Below, piece by piece: positions 48,524 to 58,050 of a stretch of 64,000 nt of DNA; positions within the stretch are counted from its first letter, which is position 1, and the number at the start of each line of letters is the position of its first letter. Source of the DNA: Lysobacter sp. yr284 (GTDB taxonomy: Bacteria > Pseudomonadota > Gammaproteobacteria > Xanthomonadales > Xanthomonadaceae). The notes under the pieces were generated by a model that did no database searches, was not told the DNA's origin, and was given only the letters and a program-made list of their open reading frames with translations. The DNA lies in assembly GCF_900107375.1 (NCBI RefSeq), contig NZ_FNPT01000001.1:1-64000 (forward strand), read 5' to 3'. The translations under genes and the position numbers were made by a program.

Positions 48524-50788
48524 CTAGGCCTGCACGGCCAGCGACTCCCAGCGTCGCTGCAGCCCGGCCAGTTCTTCCAGCAAGGTCGCCACCGCAGCGG
48601 CCGATTCCGGCAACGGCCGCTGCGCCAGTTGCAGTTCCAGCGCCTGCGCGCGCGCCGCCGCATGGCTGTCGTACAAGGCGATGGCGCCGGCGCAGCGATG
48701 CAGCGCCGCCGCCAGCGCGACCGCGTCTTCGGCCTGCAACGCCTCGGCGATGCCCTCGCGCTCGCGCGGCAACTCGCGCAGCAACAACGGCAGCACCGCG
48801 CGCAGGCCCGAGCGGTCGGGTTCGGCCGGCACCGGCGCCGGCGCCGCCGCCGGCAACCAGCGCCGCAGCGCCCGCTCCAGCTCGCCCAGCCGCACCGGCT
48901 TGACCAGGCAATCGTCCATGCCGGCCGCGCGGCAGCGTTCCAGTTGCTCGGGCAAGGCGCTGGCGGTGACCGCCACGATCGGCAGGCGCGCGCCGCCGCT
49001 GCGCGCTTCCTCGGCGCGGATCGCGCGGGCCAGTTGGTAGCCGTCCGGCTCGGGCATCTGGCAATCGCTCAACAGCAGGTCGAAGCGGCCCTCGCGCAGC
49101 GCCGCCAGCGCCTCGCGGCCGCTCGCGCAGACCCGGCTGGCGTGGCCGAGTTCGAGCAGCTGGCGCCGGATCAGCTCGCGGTTGATCGGGCTGTCCTCGG
49201 CCACCAGGATCCGCACCGTTCCCGGCTCGGGAACCGCTGCGCGCGCCGCGCGCGCGGCGGCCGCGGCCGGCGCGAGGCTGGCCGGGTCGCGCGCCCATTC
49301 GCAGGCGCGCCGCACATGCAGGAACAACAAGGGATCGGCGTGCACCGCATAACTCTGCGAGCCGCCGTCGCGATCCTCGCGGCGCATCCGCAGCTGGCCG
49401 GGGCGCTCGCCGTCCTCGAAACTCAGGTCGGCGCGTTCGCCCGCCATCGCCGGGCGCTGGCGCAGCGCCGCCAGCCATTGGCGCAAGGCGTCGGCGCGGC
49501 GCGGATCGGCCAGCCGCACCGCCACCCGCAGCGGCGCCGGCGCGGCCGCCGGCTCGGTCGCGGCGGCCACCGCCACGCGCAGCGGCAGTTCCACCGTCGC
49601 CCGCGTGCCCTGCCCGACCCGGCTGTCCAGGCGGATGCGCCCGCCCATCAACTCGACCAGTTGCCGGCAGATCGACAGCCCCAGGCCGGTCCCGCCGTAA
49701 CGGCGCGAGGTGCTGTCCTCGCCCTGCCGGAACGGCTCGAACGCGCGCCGCAGTTGCGCCGGGCTCATGCCGATGCCGGTGTCGCCGACCTCGATCGTCA
49801 GCTTGGCCGCGCGCACCCGCATCTCCAGCCACACCCCGCCGCTCTCGGTGAACTTGACCGCATTGCCGAGCAGGTTCAGCAGCACCTGGCGCAGCCGCGC
49901 GGCATCGCCGAGCACGCTGTCGGGCACCGCCGCGTCGACCCGCAGGTCCAGGCGCAGGCCGCGGTTGCGGCAGTCCGCGGCGGCGTGCATCGCGACCGCG
50001 TCGGCGAGCCCGCGCGGCTGCAGCGGCGCCCATTCGATGCGCAGCTGCCCGGCTTCGATCCTGGACACGTCGAGGATGTCGCCGACCAAGGCCTGCAGGC
50101 TCTGCGCCGATTCGTGCATGTAGCCCAGCAGCGCCTGCTGGTCGGCGTCCAGCGGCGAGCGCTGCAGCAGTTCCAGCATGCCGACCAGTCCGGCCATCGG
50201 CGTGCGGATCTCGTGGCTCATCGTCGCCAGGAAATGCGACTTGGCGCGGGTCGCGGCCTCGGCCTGCTCCTTGGCCCGGGCCAGCGCCAGGGCCTGCACG
50301 TGCACGTCGGTGACCTCGACGAAGTATCCGGTGTAGCCGGCCTGGCCGCTGTCCTCGCCGGGCTGCAGCGGCCGCGGCAGCGCGCTGACCCGCACCCAGC
50401 GCCATTGGCCGTCGTCGCCGTGCACGCGGAAGTCGGCATGCAGTCCGCTCATGGCCCGGGTCGCGGCGCGGATCGCCTGGCGCAGCCGCGGCAGGTCGTC
50501 GCGGTGCACGCGCGCGAACAGCGAACGCGAATCCACCGCCGCGCGCTCGGCGCCGATGCCGAACAGCAACTCCGGGCGCCCGGTCAGGTAAGGGAAACGG
50601 ATCTGCCCGTTGGCGGCGCGCTGCGCCTTGAACACCACGCCCGGCAGGTTGCGCGCGACCTCGCGCAGCTTGCGGTCGGCCGCTTCGCGCCGGCGCGATT
50701 CGCGGCGCAGGCGCAGGTGGAGCACGGCGATCAGGTTGATCGTCAGCAGCGCCACCGACACGATCACCAGCACCCGGTTCCAAGGCAC
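48524..50788 (-). CDS. Hybrid sensor histidine kinase (BvgS/EvgS-like), N-terminus uncertain
   Basis: From GTG 50788 the protein has 754 residues: one transmembrane helix (about 5-23), a PAS domain (about 45-160), a coiled segment, the dimerisation box FLATMSHEIRTPMAG, a HATPase domain (LLNLLGNAVKFTESGG, GDTGIGM, GTGLGLSICRQL), a receiver domain (ILVAEDSPINRELI, phospho-Asp in LLLSDCQMPEPDG, Lys in CLVKPV) and a C-terminal Hpt-like helix bundle with HRCAG. The frame stays open upstream to 51238 and encodes a signal-peptide-like stretch (RLRRLAAWALAALALAG) and a short Ala-rich periplasmic part, but has no ATG, GTG or TTG. The GTG used here falls within YRYGVPWNRVL, a segment that in BvgS-type kinases precedes the membrane helix, so the true protein is probably longer. 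It is partner to the regulator just upstream. Confidence 0.88.
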   Translation of the reverse strand: MPWNRVLVIVSVALLTINLIAVLHLRLRRESRRREAADRKLREVARNLPGVVFKAQRAANGQIRFPYLTGRPELLFGIGAERAAVDSRSLFARVHRDDLPRLRQAIRAATRAMSGLHADFRVHGDDGQWRWVRVSALPRPLQPGEDSGQAGYTGYFVEVTDVHVQALALARAKEQAEAATRAKSHFLATMSHEIRTPMAGLVGMLELLQRSPLDADQQALLGYMHESAQSLQALVGDILDVSRIEAGQLRIEWAPLQPRGLADAVAMHAAADCRNRGLRLDLRVDAAVPDSVLGDAARLRQVLLNLLGNAVKFTESGGVWLEMRVRAAKLTIEVGDTGIGMSPAQLRRAFEPFRQGEDSTSRRYGGTGLGLSICRQLVELMGGRIRLDSRVGQGTRATVELPLRVAVAAATEPAAAPAPLRVAVRLADPRRADALRQWLAALRQRPAMAGERADLSFEDGERPGQLRMRREDRDGGSQSYAVHADPLLFLHVRRACEWARDPASLAPAAAAARAARAAVPEPGTVRILVAEDSPINRELIRRQLLELGHASRVCASGREALAALREGRFDLLLSDCQMPEPDGYQLARAIRAEEARSGGARLPIVAVTASALPEQLERCRAAGMDDCLVKPVRLGELERALRRWLPAAAPAPVPAEPDRSGLRAVLPLLLRELPREREGIAEALQAEDAVALAAALHRCAGAIALYDSHAAARAQALELQLAQRPLPESAAAVATLLEELAGLQRRWESLAVQA

Positions 50789-51234
50789 GCCGTAACGGTA
50801 GCGGGTGGCGGTGCCGCGGTCGCGGATGCGCTGGCGCTCGGCCTGCGGCGCGCCGTCGGGCCGGCGCTCGCTCTGCCCTGCCGAGATGCCGGGGCCGGCG
50901 GCGGCCAGCGGACCCGCGGCCGGGCCGGCGGCGTCCTGCGCGGGCGACCGAGCCGCGCCTGGCGCGGCGCGCGCTGCGGCGACTTTTTCGCCGATTCGCT
51001 TGGTTGCGGCACGCGCTTCGGCAGCGCGCTCGTCGATGTTTGTGCCGGCGCCGTCGAACCTCGCTCGGCCGGCCTCAAGCGCGCTCGGCGCCGTGACCTG
51101 CCCCGGCTCGGAACTGCAGGCGCGCGCCTGCGCCGAACCCGCCAGCGCGAGCGCCGCCAGCGCCCACGCGGCCAGCCGGCGCAGCCGCGCGCGTGGGCCC
51201 GCATCGACGCCTGCCGCTCGGGCGCCGGCCGGGT

Positions 51235-51903
51235 TCAGGACAGCAGGCCTTCGCTGCGAGCGTATTCGTAGATCTCGCGATCGTTGCGCAGCCCCAGCTT
51301 GGCCATCGCATCGGTCTTCTGCCGGCTGATGGTCTGCTTGCTGCGGTGCAATTGCGCGGCGATCTGCGACACGCTGTGGCCGGCGACGAACAACCGCATC
51401 ACCTCGGCCTCGCGCGGCGACAGCGCGAGCCCGGCGCGCGCGAGCGCGGCCGCCGGGTCCAGCAGGGCCGACAAGGCGTGGCTGTAGTAGCGCTGCCCGT
51501 GGGTCACCGCGGACACCGCCTGGGTCAGTTCGGCCGCGGCCGCGGCCTTGTCGAGCAGGCCGGCGACGCCGGTGTCGGCGATCGAACGCAGCATCGGCGC
51601 GTTGCCGATCATGGTCAGCACGATCACCGGCAGTTGCGGATGACGGCGGCGGATCAGCCCGAGCAGGGTCAGGCCGTCGCCGGCGCGGCTGCCGGGCATG
51701 GAAAAATCGGTGATCAGCAGGTCCAGCGGCGTGACCGCCAGCAGGCCCAGCAGTTCGTCGGCGCCGGCGGCTTCGGCCACCACCGTCCAGGCGCCGCCGC
51801 TTCCAGCATCGAGCAAGGCGCGCACGCCGGCGCGCACCACCGGATGGTCGTCGGACAAGGCGATGCGCAAGGGCTCGCGCGGATGATCGGGCAGCTCGTT
51901 CAC
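51235..51903 (-). CDS. NarL/FixJ-family response regulator
   Basis: A 222-residue regulator. The receiver domain has ALSDDHPVVRAGVRALL, phospho-Asp 66 (LLITDFSMPG) and Lys in LLDKAA. The C-terminal LuxR-type helix-turn-helix has LSPREAEVMRLFVAGHSVSQIAAQLHRSKQTISRQKT. It resembles BvgA/EvgA/RcsB. GTG 51903 was chosen because CAGGAGGAAC lies 7-9 nt upstream; the longer frame to 51975 has no such site. Its stop abuts the open frame of the hybrid kinase, so both form one two-component operon. Confidence 0.9.
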   Translation of the reverse strand: MNELPDHPREPLRIALSDDHPVVRAGVRALLDAGSGGAWTVVAEAAGADELLGLLAVTPLDLLITDFSMPGSRAGDGLTLLGLIRRRHPQLPVIVLTMIGNAPMLRSIADTGVAGLLDKAAAAAELTQAVSAVTHGQRYYSHALSALLDPAAALARAGLALSPREAEVMRLFVAGHSVSQIAAQLHRSKQTISRQKTDAMAKLGLRNDREIYEYARSEGLLS

Positions 51904-52097
51904 GGTGGCGTTCCTCCTGAACAGCCTTTCGCCGTGAGCATGCTTAGGCGGACAAAACGTGCGCGGGACGGACATGGCGCACGTTCGTCGCGCCGCGGCG
52001 GCCGGGCCTGGCGGCGCGGGATCCGCTTCGGCCGCCGCATCGGCAGGCGCCGCCCGCGCGGGGCGATGCAGGCGAAATGCAGGCGAAATTCAGGCGC

Positions 52098-52129
52098 AAA
52101 AAGATCGGGCCGCACTGGGCGGCCCGATC
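52098..52129 (-). terminator. Rho-independent terminator of the OmpA lipoprotein gene
   Basis: On the minus strand an 11-bp perfect stem GATCGGGCCGC / GCGGCCCGATC with a 5-nt loop is followed by TTTTT. It lies about 50 nt after the stop at 52180. Confidence 0.88.
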
Positions 52130-52179
52130 GCGAATGCAGGCGCCGCGAGCGTCGCGGCGCGGGGGTCAGGGATGCTCGT

Positions 52180-52902
52180 TCAGGAGCGCACCGGCACCAG
52201 GGTGATCTCGACGCGGCGGTTCTGGGCGCGGCCGGCCTCGGTGTCGTTGCTGGCGATCGGCCGGGTCTTGCCGGCGCCGGTGAGGATGAAGCGGTCGCGC
52301 ACCAGGCCCTTGGACATCAGATAATTGCCGACCGAGGCGGCGCGCTGTTCGGACAGGCGCTGGTTGACCGCGTCGGTGCCGACGCTGTCGGTGTGGCCGG
52401 CGACCTCGACGATGGTCTGGTTGTACTCGGTCAGGGTGCTGGCGACGTTGTCGAGCACCGGATCGAACTTCGGATCGAGGTTGGCGCTGTTGAAGGCGAA
52501 GGTGATGTTGCTGGGCATGTTCAGGGTGATGTTGTCGCCCTGGCGGATCACGTCCACGCCGGTGCCCTGCATGCGCTCGCGCAGCGCGCGTTCCTGGCGG
52601 TCCTGGTAGTTGCCGATCGCGCCGCCGGCGAGGCCGCCGACGCCGGCGCCGATCAACGCGCGCTGGCGGCGCTCGGTGGCGTCGTTGCCGCTGAGCAGGC
52701 CCGCGGCGACGCCGGCCAACGCGCCGATCAGCGCGCCCTTCTGGGTCCGGTTCATGCCGCCCTGCTGCTGCGGCTGCTGGTTGGGATCGCCCGGGTACGG
52801 CTGCTGCTGGCCGCCGTAGTACCCGCCGCCGCCGGTGGCGCAGCCGGCGAGCAGCGCGGTCATGGTCGCGGCGGCGATGGCGAGTTTGAGTTGGGTCTTC
52901 AT
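52180..52902 (-). CDS. OmpA-family lipoprotein with glycine-zipper region
   Basis: A 240-residue outer-membrane lipoprotein. The signal ends in lipobox LLAGC (Cys near 21). A Gly/Gln/Pro-rich linker follows. A glycine-zipper segment (KGALIGALAGVAAGLLSG, RALIGAGVGGLAGGAIGNYQD) lies at about 55-110. The peptidoglycan-binding OmpA C-terminal domain follows (ITFAFNSANLDP, VEVAGHTDSVG, NQRLSEQRAASVGNYL, GRAQNRRVEITLVP). It resembles YiaD-type proteins, which anchor the envelope to peptidoglycan. ATG 52902 has GAGGA upstream and starts the lipoprotein signal; the longer frame is rejected. Confidence 0.9.
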   Translation of the reverse strand: MKTQLKLAIAAATMTALLAGCATGGGGYYGGQQQPYPGDPNQQPQQQGGMNRTQKGALIGALAGVAAGLLSGNDATERRQRALIGAGVGGLAGGAIGNYQDRQERALRERMQGTGVDVIRQGDNITLNMPSNITFAFNSANLDPKFDPVLDNVASTLTEYNQTIVEVAGHTDSVGTDAVNQRLSEQRAASVGNYLMSKGLVRDRFILTGAGKTRPIASNDTEAGRAQNRRVEITLVPVRS

Positions 52903-53041
52903 GGGCTGTCCTCGTCTGCTGGGGCTGGGCGCCCACAAGCTAATCACGCCGCCGTGGGGGACGAGTGACGGAGGCGGATGCCCGTTCAGGCTCGGGCCGG
53001 GAAGACGCGCGGCCCTTGCCCGCGGGGTTTGTGGCTTTTGC

Positions 53042-53109
53042 GGGAGGGCCTTTCAGGCCCGACGCCTTGCGGTCGCCTCAGACAAGAGCATCGGGGCCGA
53101 AGCCCTCCC
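53042..53109. repeat. Dispersed intergenic inverted repeat
   Basis: Left arm GGGAGGGCCTTTCAGGCCCG and right arm ending GCATCGGGGCCGAAGCCCTCCC face each other across about 20 bp. Sequence and layout match the copy at 61423-61501. It lies just after the wax ester synthase stop and could fold as a large hairpin. Confidence 0.8.
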
Positions 53110-53118
53110 ACGCAGGCC

Positions 53119-54579
53119 TCAGGCCATCAGCGCCGCGGCGCCGTCGGCGTCGAGGGTCTGCTCCCAGTCGCCCATCAGCGCCAGGTACAGCAGCTTGTCG
53201 AACTCCGCGCCGAAGCGGCCGATCACCTCGTCCGGGTCGGGGATCAGCTTGCCGTCGGCGATCAGGCCGAAATGCACGCGGCCGTTGTAGCTCAGGATCG
53301 AGATGCCGACCCCGATCGAGCCGGTCTGCGGCACCCAGAACATCATTTCCTCGAGCCGGCAGCCGGCCATGTACAGGGGCTGCTGCGGTCCCGGCACATT
53401 GGTCGCCACCGCGGTGGCCTTGCGGCTGAACAGCTCCAGCGCCAATCCCTGCATCTGCACCGGCGCCATGCCGAGCGCGGCCAAAAGCCCAAATGCGACA
53501 ATGGCTTGGCGTGAATTCTTAAGGTTATTCATGCACTCGGCGACGCGCTCCACCCGGCGGATCGGGTTGGCCTCGCCGACCGGCAGGTCGAGGAACACCA
53601 AGCCGAAGTGGTTGCCGAGCTTGCGCGCGTGCTCCAGCGGCCGCAGGTTGACCGGCACGGTCGCGCGCAGGGTCAGGCCGTCGACCGCGTCGCCGCGCTC
53701 GATCATGTAGCTGCGCAGCGCGCCGGCCGCGGTCGCCATCAGCACGTCGTTGACGGTGCAGTCGCAGGCGCGGCCGACCGCCTTGACCTCTTCCAGGTCC
53801 AGCGGCTCGGCCCAGGCCACCCGCTTGGACACGCCGAGCTTGCCGCGCAGCATCGACGGCGGGTCGTCCGACAGCGACAGCGCGTGCAGCAGTTCGCGCG
53901 CGATCTCGCCGCCCTCCTTGGCCAGCATTGCCGCCAGGGTCGGGTCGCGGTACATCTCCATGCTCTTCTCGACCGCCTTGCTGCCGAGCTTCATGTAGCG
54001 CTCGACCGCGCCGACCCGGCGCGCCACGTCGGCGCCGTCCTGCTTGAGCCAGGCGTGCGGCAGGTCGCTGCCCTTGGCCGGCTGCGCGGTGGTGTCGGTC
54101 AGCGACAGCAGCACCTGGACCAGGGCGATGCCGTCGGCATAGCTGTGGTGCAGGCGCGCGACCAGCGCCGAGCCGCCGTGGTAGCGCTCGACCAGGTGGA
54201 ACTGCCACAACGGCCGGCTCGAATCGAGCGGGCTGGACGCGAGCTGGCTGACGAAGCGTTCAAGCGCGCGCTTGCCGCCGCGCCCGGGCAGCGCGGTGTG
54301 CTGCACGTGCCAGTCCAGGTCGAGGTCGTCGTCGGTCTGCCAGTAGGCGCCGGCGGCGGTGTCCACGGCTTTTTGGCGGAACCGGCCATAGGCGAGGAAG
54401 CGTTGCTTGATGACCTTGCGCAGCGCGTCCACCGACATCGGTTCGGCGAACATCAGCACCCCGGTGATCATCATCGGATTGGTCGGGCGCTCCATCCGCA
54501 GCCAGGCCGTATCGACCCGCGACATCGGTTCGCGTCGCGCGCGCCGGCGCTGCCCTGCACCCGTTTCTGCCTTCGCCAT
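53119..54579 (-). CDS. Wax ester synthase / diacylglycerol acyltransferase (WS/DGAT)
   Basis: A 486-residue acyltransferase that uses acyl-CoA to esterify fatty alcohols or diacylglycerol to storage lipids. The N-terminal condensation-like domain has MSRVDTAWLRMERPTNPM and the active-site HHSYADG (HHxxxDG). The C-terminal WES_acyltransf domain has CTVNDVLMATAAGALR, ATVPVNLRP, LGNHFGLVFLDLP and ATNVPGPQQPLYMAG. Length is typical. The exact product cannot be told apart by sequence. GGAG precedes ATG 54579. It stands as a single gene with a repeat element at its 3' end. Confidence 0.93.
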   Translation of the reverse strand: MAKAETGAGQRRRARREPMSRVDTAWLRMERPTNPMMITGVLMFAEPMSVDALRKVIKQRFLAYGRFRQKAVDTAAGAYWQTDDDLDLDWHVQHTALPGRGGKRALERFVSQLASSPLDSSRPLWQFHLVERYHGGSALVARLHHSYADGIALVQVLLSLTDTTAQPAKGSDLPHAWLKQDGADVARRVGAVERYMKLGSKAVEKSMEMYRDPTLAAMLAKEGGEIARELLHALSLSDDPPSMLRGKLGVSKRVAWAEPLDLEEVKAVGRACDCTVNDVLMATAAGALRSYMIERGDAVDGLTLRATVPVNLRPLEHARKLGNHFGLVFLDLPVGEANPIRRVERVAECMNNLKNSRQAIVAFGLLAALGMAPVQMQGLALELFSRKATAVATNVPGPQQPLYMAGCRLEEMMFWVPQTGSIGVGISILSYNGRVHFGLIADGKLIPDPDEVIGRFGAEFDKLLYLALMGDWEQTLDADGAAALMA

Positions 54580-54709
54580 GCGTGTCTCCGATGCGTTCGG
54601 GCGAGTGAATCATGCGTGCGTCGGAGGAGTCAACGCGCCGGGTCGGGAATCGCGAACGAGGGGAAAACGCCGGCAGGCGACGGCCCCACTGCGCCGCGCC
54701 CGGCCGCGG

Positions 54710-56140
54710 TCACTCCCGCAACCGGCGATACGCCTCCAGCGCCGCATCGCGCCCGGCCGCCAGATCGACCAGCGGCTGCGGCGGATAGTCCGGCGCCTCG
54801 CGGCGCAGGCGGCGCGGGTCCTGCCACGGGGCGAAGCGCAGCGGCACCGGCAGGCCGGCCAGCTCCGGCACCCAGCGCGCGATGTAGCTGCCGTCGGGAT
54901 CGAACTTCTCCGACTGGGTCACCGGATTGAACACGCGGAAGTACGGCGCGGCGTCGGCGCCGGTGCCGGCGACCCACTGCCAGCCCAGGGTGTTGTTGGC
55001 CAGGTCGGCGTCGACCAGGGTGTCCCAGAACCAGCGCGCGCCGTGCCGCCAGTGCAGGCGCAGGTGCTTGGTGAGGTAACTGGCGACGATCATGCGCACG
55101 CGGTTGTGCATCCAGCCGGTGGCCCACAGCTCGCGCATGCCGGCATCGACGATCGGCACGCCGGTGCGGCCCTGCTGCCACGGCTCCAGCTTCGGCGGCG
55201 CGGCGCGCGCCCAGTCGAAGTCGGCGAAGCGCGGGTTGAAGTTCTGTTCGGGCGTGTCGGGGAAATGGTGCAGCAGGTGGTGGGCGAACTCGCGCCAGCC
55301 CAGTTCGCGGATCGCCGCGTCGACGTCGCGCGCGTTGCCGGCGTTGCGTTCGGCCTGCAACGCGGCGACCGCGCGCCACGGCGCGATCTCGCCGAAGTGC
55401 AGGTGCGGCGACAAGCGCGAGGTGCCGACGCGGTCGGGCCGGTCGCGCTGTTCGGCGTAACCGCGCAGCGCGCCGTCGACGAAGGTCTCCAGCGCCGCGC
55501 GCGCGCCGGCTTCGCCCGGGCTCCAGTGCTGCCAGAACGCCCGGTCCCAACCCAGCTTGGGCAGCAGCCGCAACGCTTCCAGCGGCACCCCTTCCGGCCC
55601 TTCGCGCGTGGCCGGCAGCGAGGCCGGCGCCTGCCACGACGGATGCTCGCGCCAGTCGGCCAGGGCCGCGCGCCAGAACGGGGTGAACACCTTGAACGGG
55701 CCGCCCTGCTTGGTCCGCAGCGTCCACGGCTCGAACAGCAGCGAGCCGTTGAAGCTCTCCGCCTCCAGGCCGGTGCGCCGCAACTGCTGCTTGATCCGGG
55801 TGTCGCGTTTTTCGATGTAGGGCTCGTAGCGGCGGTTCCAGAACACCGCCTGCGCGCCGGTGGCCAGCGCCAGCGACTGCAGCGTCGCCAGGCTCGGGCC
55901 GAAGAACCGGCGCAGGTGCGAGCCGCGCTTGCGCAGGTCGGCGTCCAGCGCGGCCAGCGAATGGTGCCGCCACGCGTCCGAGGCCGCGCCCGGCGTCCAT
56001 GCGCCGTGCTCGTCCGGCGCGTGGATGTAGACCGGCACCGGGACGAACCCGGCCTCCAGCGCCGCGCGCAGGGCCGGGTTGTCGTCCAGGCGCAGGTCGT
56101 CGCGGAACCAGACCAGGGCGGGGGTTGCGGCTGCGGTCAT
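54710..56140 (-). CDS. phrB: Deoxyribodipyrimidine photolyase (class I CPD photolyase)
   Basis: A 476-residue flavoprotein that repairs UV pyrimidine dimers with blue light. The N-terminal antenna domain begins LVWFRDDLRLDDNPAL. The C-terminal FAD domain has TSRLSPHLHFGEI, RELGWREFAHHLLHHFP, GMRELWATGWMHNRVRMIVASYL and DLANNTLGWQWVAGTGADAAPYFRVFNP, the family's most conserved block. ATG 56140 was chosen because it directly precedes the domain; the upstream extension runs into the terminator of the neighbouring protease gene. A cryptochrome-type role cannot be excluded, but conservation fits a working photolyase. Confidence 0.94.
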   Translation of the reverse strand: MTAAATPALVWFRDDLRLDDNPALRAALEAGFVPVPVYIHAPDEHGAWTPGAASDAWRHHSLAALDADLRKRGSHLRRFFGPSLATLQSLALATGAQAVFWNRRYEPYIEKRDTRIKQQLRRTGLEAESFNGSLLFEPWTLRTKQGGPFKVFTPFWRAALADWREHPSWQAPASLPATREGPEGVPLEALRLLPKLGWDRAFWQHWSPGEAGARAALETFVDGALRGYAEQRDRPDRVGTSRLSPHLHFGEIAPWRAVAALQAERNAGNARDVDAAIRELGWREFAHHLLHHFPDTPEQNFNPRFADFDWARAAPPKLEPWQQGRTGVPIVDAGMRELWATGWMHNRVRMIVASYLTKHLRLHWRHGARWFWDTLVDADLANNTLGWQWVAGTGADAAPYFRVFNPVTQSEKFDPDGSYIARWVPELAGLPVPLRFAPWQDPRRLRREAPDYPPQPLVDLAAGRDAALEAYRRLRE

Positions 56141-56221
56141 CGAGGCCCGCACAGTCCGTTGAAGGGACCCCAGTATGCAGGCAGAACCGCCGCCGGCAGC
56201 GAGCCGCGCCCGCGCCGCAAG

Positions 56222-56255
56222 CGAAACGGGCCGCCGCCCTCGCAGGCGGCGGCCC
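56222..56255 (-). terminator. Terminator of the first S8 protease gene
   Basis: An 11-bp perfect stem (GGGCCGCCGCC / GGCGGCGGCCC) with a 6-nt loop, followed on the minus strand by GTTTCGC. It lies about 105 nt after the protease stop. The T run is short, so efficiency is uncertain. Confidence 0.65.
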
Positions 56256-56361
56256 ATGCTTGGTGCGCTCGCGCTACGCGCCGGCCGTGTCGCGCCGGCG
56301 GCATCGCCGCGACCCTACGGCGCACGCGCCGCGGCCGCGCGGCGCGTGCGCCGGGGGCGGA

Positions 56362-58050
56362 TCACTTCGCCGGAACGGTGCGCTTGAGCTCCTCGATCGC
56401 GTCCTTGACCTGGACCAGGCCCCAGCCGGTGTTGTCGTCGCGGCCGGCGGCGTCGATGTCCTTGGCGCTGGCGAACAAGGCCTCGCGCACCTGCTGCGCG
56501 GTCGCGTTCGGCCGCGCGCTCCACACCACCGCGGCCGCGCCGGCCACGTGCGGCGCTGCCATCGAGGTGCCGTCCTTGACCGCATAGGACGAGTCGTTGA
56601 CGCTGGCGATCCCGCTCACGGTCATGGTCTGCCCCGCCAGTCCCGCCAGGATCGCCTCGCCCGCGGCCTTGCTGATGCCCGTCGCCGGCAGGGTGCTGGC
56701 GGGCGACAGACTGCCGGCGAAACCGCCGGCGACGTTGTTGTAGATCGCCACGCCGAGCGCGCCGCCCGACTTGGCGTTGGCGACCTTGTCGACGAAGTTG
56801 ATCTCGCCGCGCTGGCACAGCACGATCTTGCCCCTGAACGCCGCCGAGGCGGCCTTGCACAGGCCGCCGTCGACCCAGCCCGCGGTGGCCCTGGACTTGG
56901 CCGAGCCGCCCATGACGTCTGCCGGGAACGTGGCGCTGCCGACCTGCAGCGGTTCGCTGGTCGACAGCCCCAAGCTGCGCACCCCGACGCCCGGCGCGGC
57001 CAGGTCGATCTGGTTGTTGTACTCGGAGAAGCTCGCGCGCACGTTGTTCGCATTCACCGCCGCCACCGACACCACGCTCGGGTAAGAGGCCGGATAGAAC
57101 AGCGGGTTCACCAGGGTCGTGCCCGGAAACGGCGTCTCGGCGTAGTTGCCGGCGGCGGCGATCACCAGCGTGCCGCGGTCGGCCGCGTTCTTGAATTCGG
57201 TTTCCTCGGTCGCCGACCGGTTCGGGCCGCCGAGGCTCATGTTGATCACCTTGGCTCCGGCCGCCTCGCACTTCTTGACCGCCGCGACGTTGTCGGACGC
57301 GAACAGGACCGCCTTGCAGTCGGCGCCGTCGAACATCTTGACGATGTGCAGCGAGACCTTGCCCGGGCTCACGCCGACCACGCCGACGTTGTTGTTGGCC
57401 GCGGCGATGGTGCCGGCGACATGGGTGCCGTGGCCGCAGGTGTCGGTGTCCCAGCTGCTGCCGAAAATGTTGGCGCTGCCGCCGATGGCGATGCCGGCGA
57501 GGTCCTCGTGGGTCTTCTTCAGGCCCGAGTCGATCACGCAGACCTTGACCCCCGCGCCGGTCGGCGCGCCGGCGTCGAGCGCGCCGTCGCCATCGGCGTC
57601 CCATACCGCGCTGGCCTGGACCTGGCCGATGCCGCCGGGCGCGTCCTGCTGCAGCAGGTAGCGCGGCTGGTCGATCTCGACCGACTCCACCGCCGGGTCC
57701 TTGCGCAGGCTTTCCAGCGCTTCGCGCGACGGCAGGGTGAACACCGCGCGGCTGAGGCCTTCGAAGCGGTGGTGCAGCGCCGCCTGGCCGAGCTTGCGCC
57801 CGCGCAGGCGCTCGTTCACGCCGCGCACGTTCGCGCTCATGCGCTCGTTGGAGCGGGCCACGACGCTGGCGATCTGGTCGAGGATGGCTTGCGGCGCGGT
57901 CGGCAGCACGGTCGCGGTCGCGGCCGTCGGCGCCTCCTTGAACTTGACCCACACCCGCGGCGCCTCGCCGCCCTGCGCGGCCGCGGCGCCGGAGGCGGCC
58001 AATGCGGTCAGGCCCAGGCCCAGCGCGCGCACCAAGTTGCTCTGCTTCAT
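56362..58050 (-). CDS. Secreted S8 (subtilisin-like) serine protease with PA insertion
   Basis: A 562-residue exported protease. Signal peptide about 1-25; I9-type propeptide with WVKFKEAP and VESVEIDQPRYL (to about 140). Catalytic residues are Asp 174 (CVIDSG), His 207 (GHGTHVAGT), Asn 302 (AAAGN) and Ser 496 (GTSMAAPHVAG). Between about 345 and 480 a PA domain (GGLCKAASAAFRGKIVLCQRGE) interrupts the catalytic domain and may bind substrate. The first residues (MKQS) and whole layout match the next gene, so the two are tandem paralogues. AAGGGGA precedes ATG 58050. Likely a secreted lytic enzyme. Confidence 0.92.
   Translation of the reverse strand: MKQSNLVRALGLGLTALAASGAAAAQGGEAPRVWVKFKEAPTAATATVLPTAPQAILDQIASVVARSNERMSANVRGVNERLRGRKLGQAALHHRFEGLSRAVFTLPSREALESLRKDPAVESVEIDQPRYLLQQDAPGGIGQVQASAVWDADGDGALDAGAPTGAGVKVCVIDSGLKKTHEDLAGIAIGGSANIFGSSWDTDTCGHGTHVAGTIAAANNNVGVVGVSPGKVSLHIVKMFDGADCKAVLFASDNVAAVKKCEAAGAKVINMSLGGPNRSATEETEFKNAADRGTLVIAAAGNYAETPFPGTTLVNPLFYPASYPSVVSVAAVNANNVRASFSEYNNQIDLAAPGVGVRSLGLSTSEPLQVGSATFPADVMGGSAKSRATAGWVDGGLCKAASAAFRGKIVLCQRGEINFVDKVANAKSGGALGVAIYNNVAGGFAGSLSPASTLPATGISKAAGEAILAGLAGQTMTVSGIASVNDSSYAVKDGTSMAAPHVAGAAAVVWSARPNATAQQVREALFASAKDIDAAGRDDNTGWGLVQVKDAIEELKRTVPAK

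Noticed and set aside
52166-52936. Second long minus-strand frame over the OmpA lipoprotein gene
   Set aside because: It is a shifted frame of the real gene with Arg/Gln-rich translation and no motifs.
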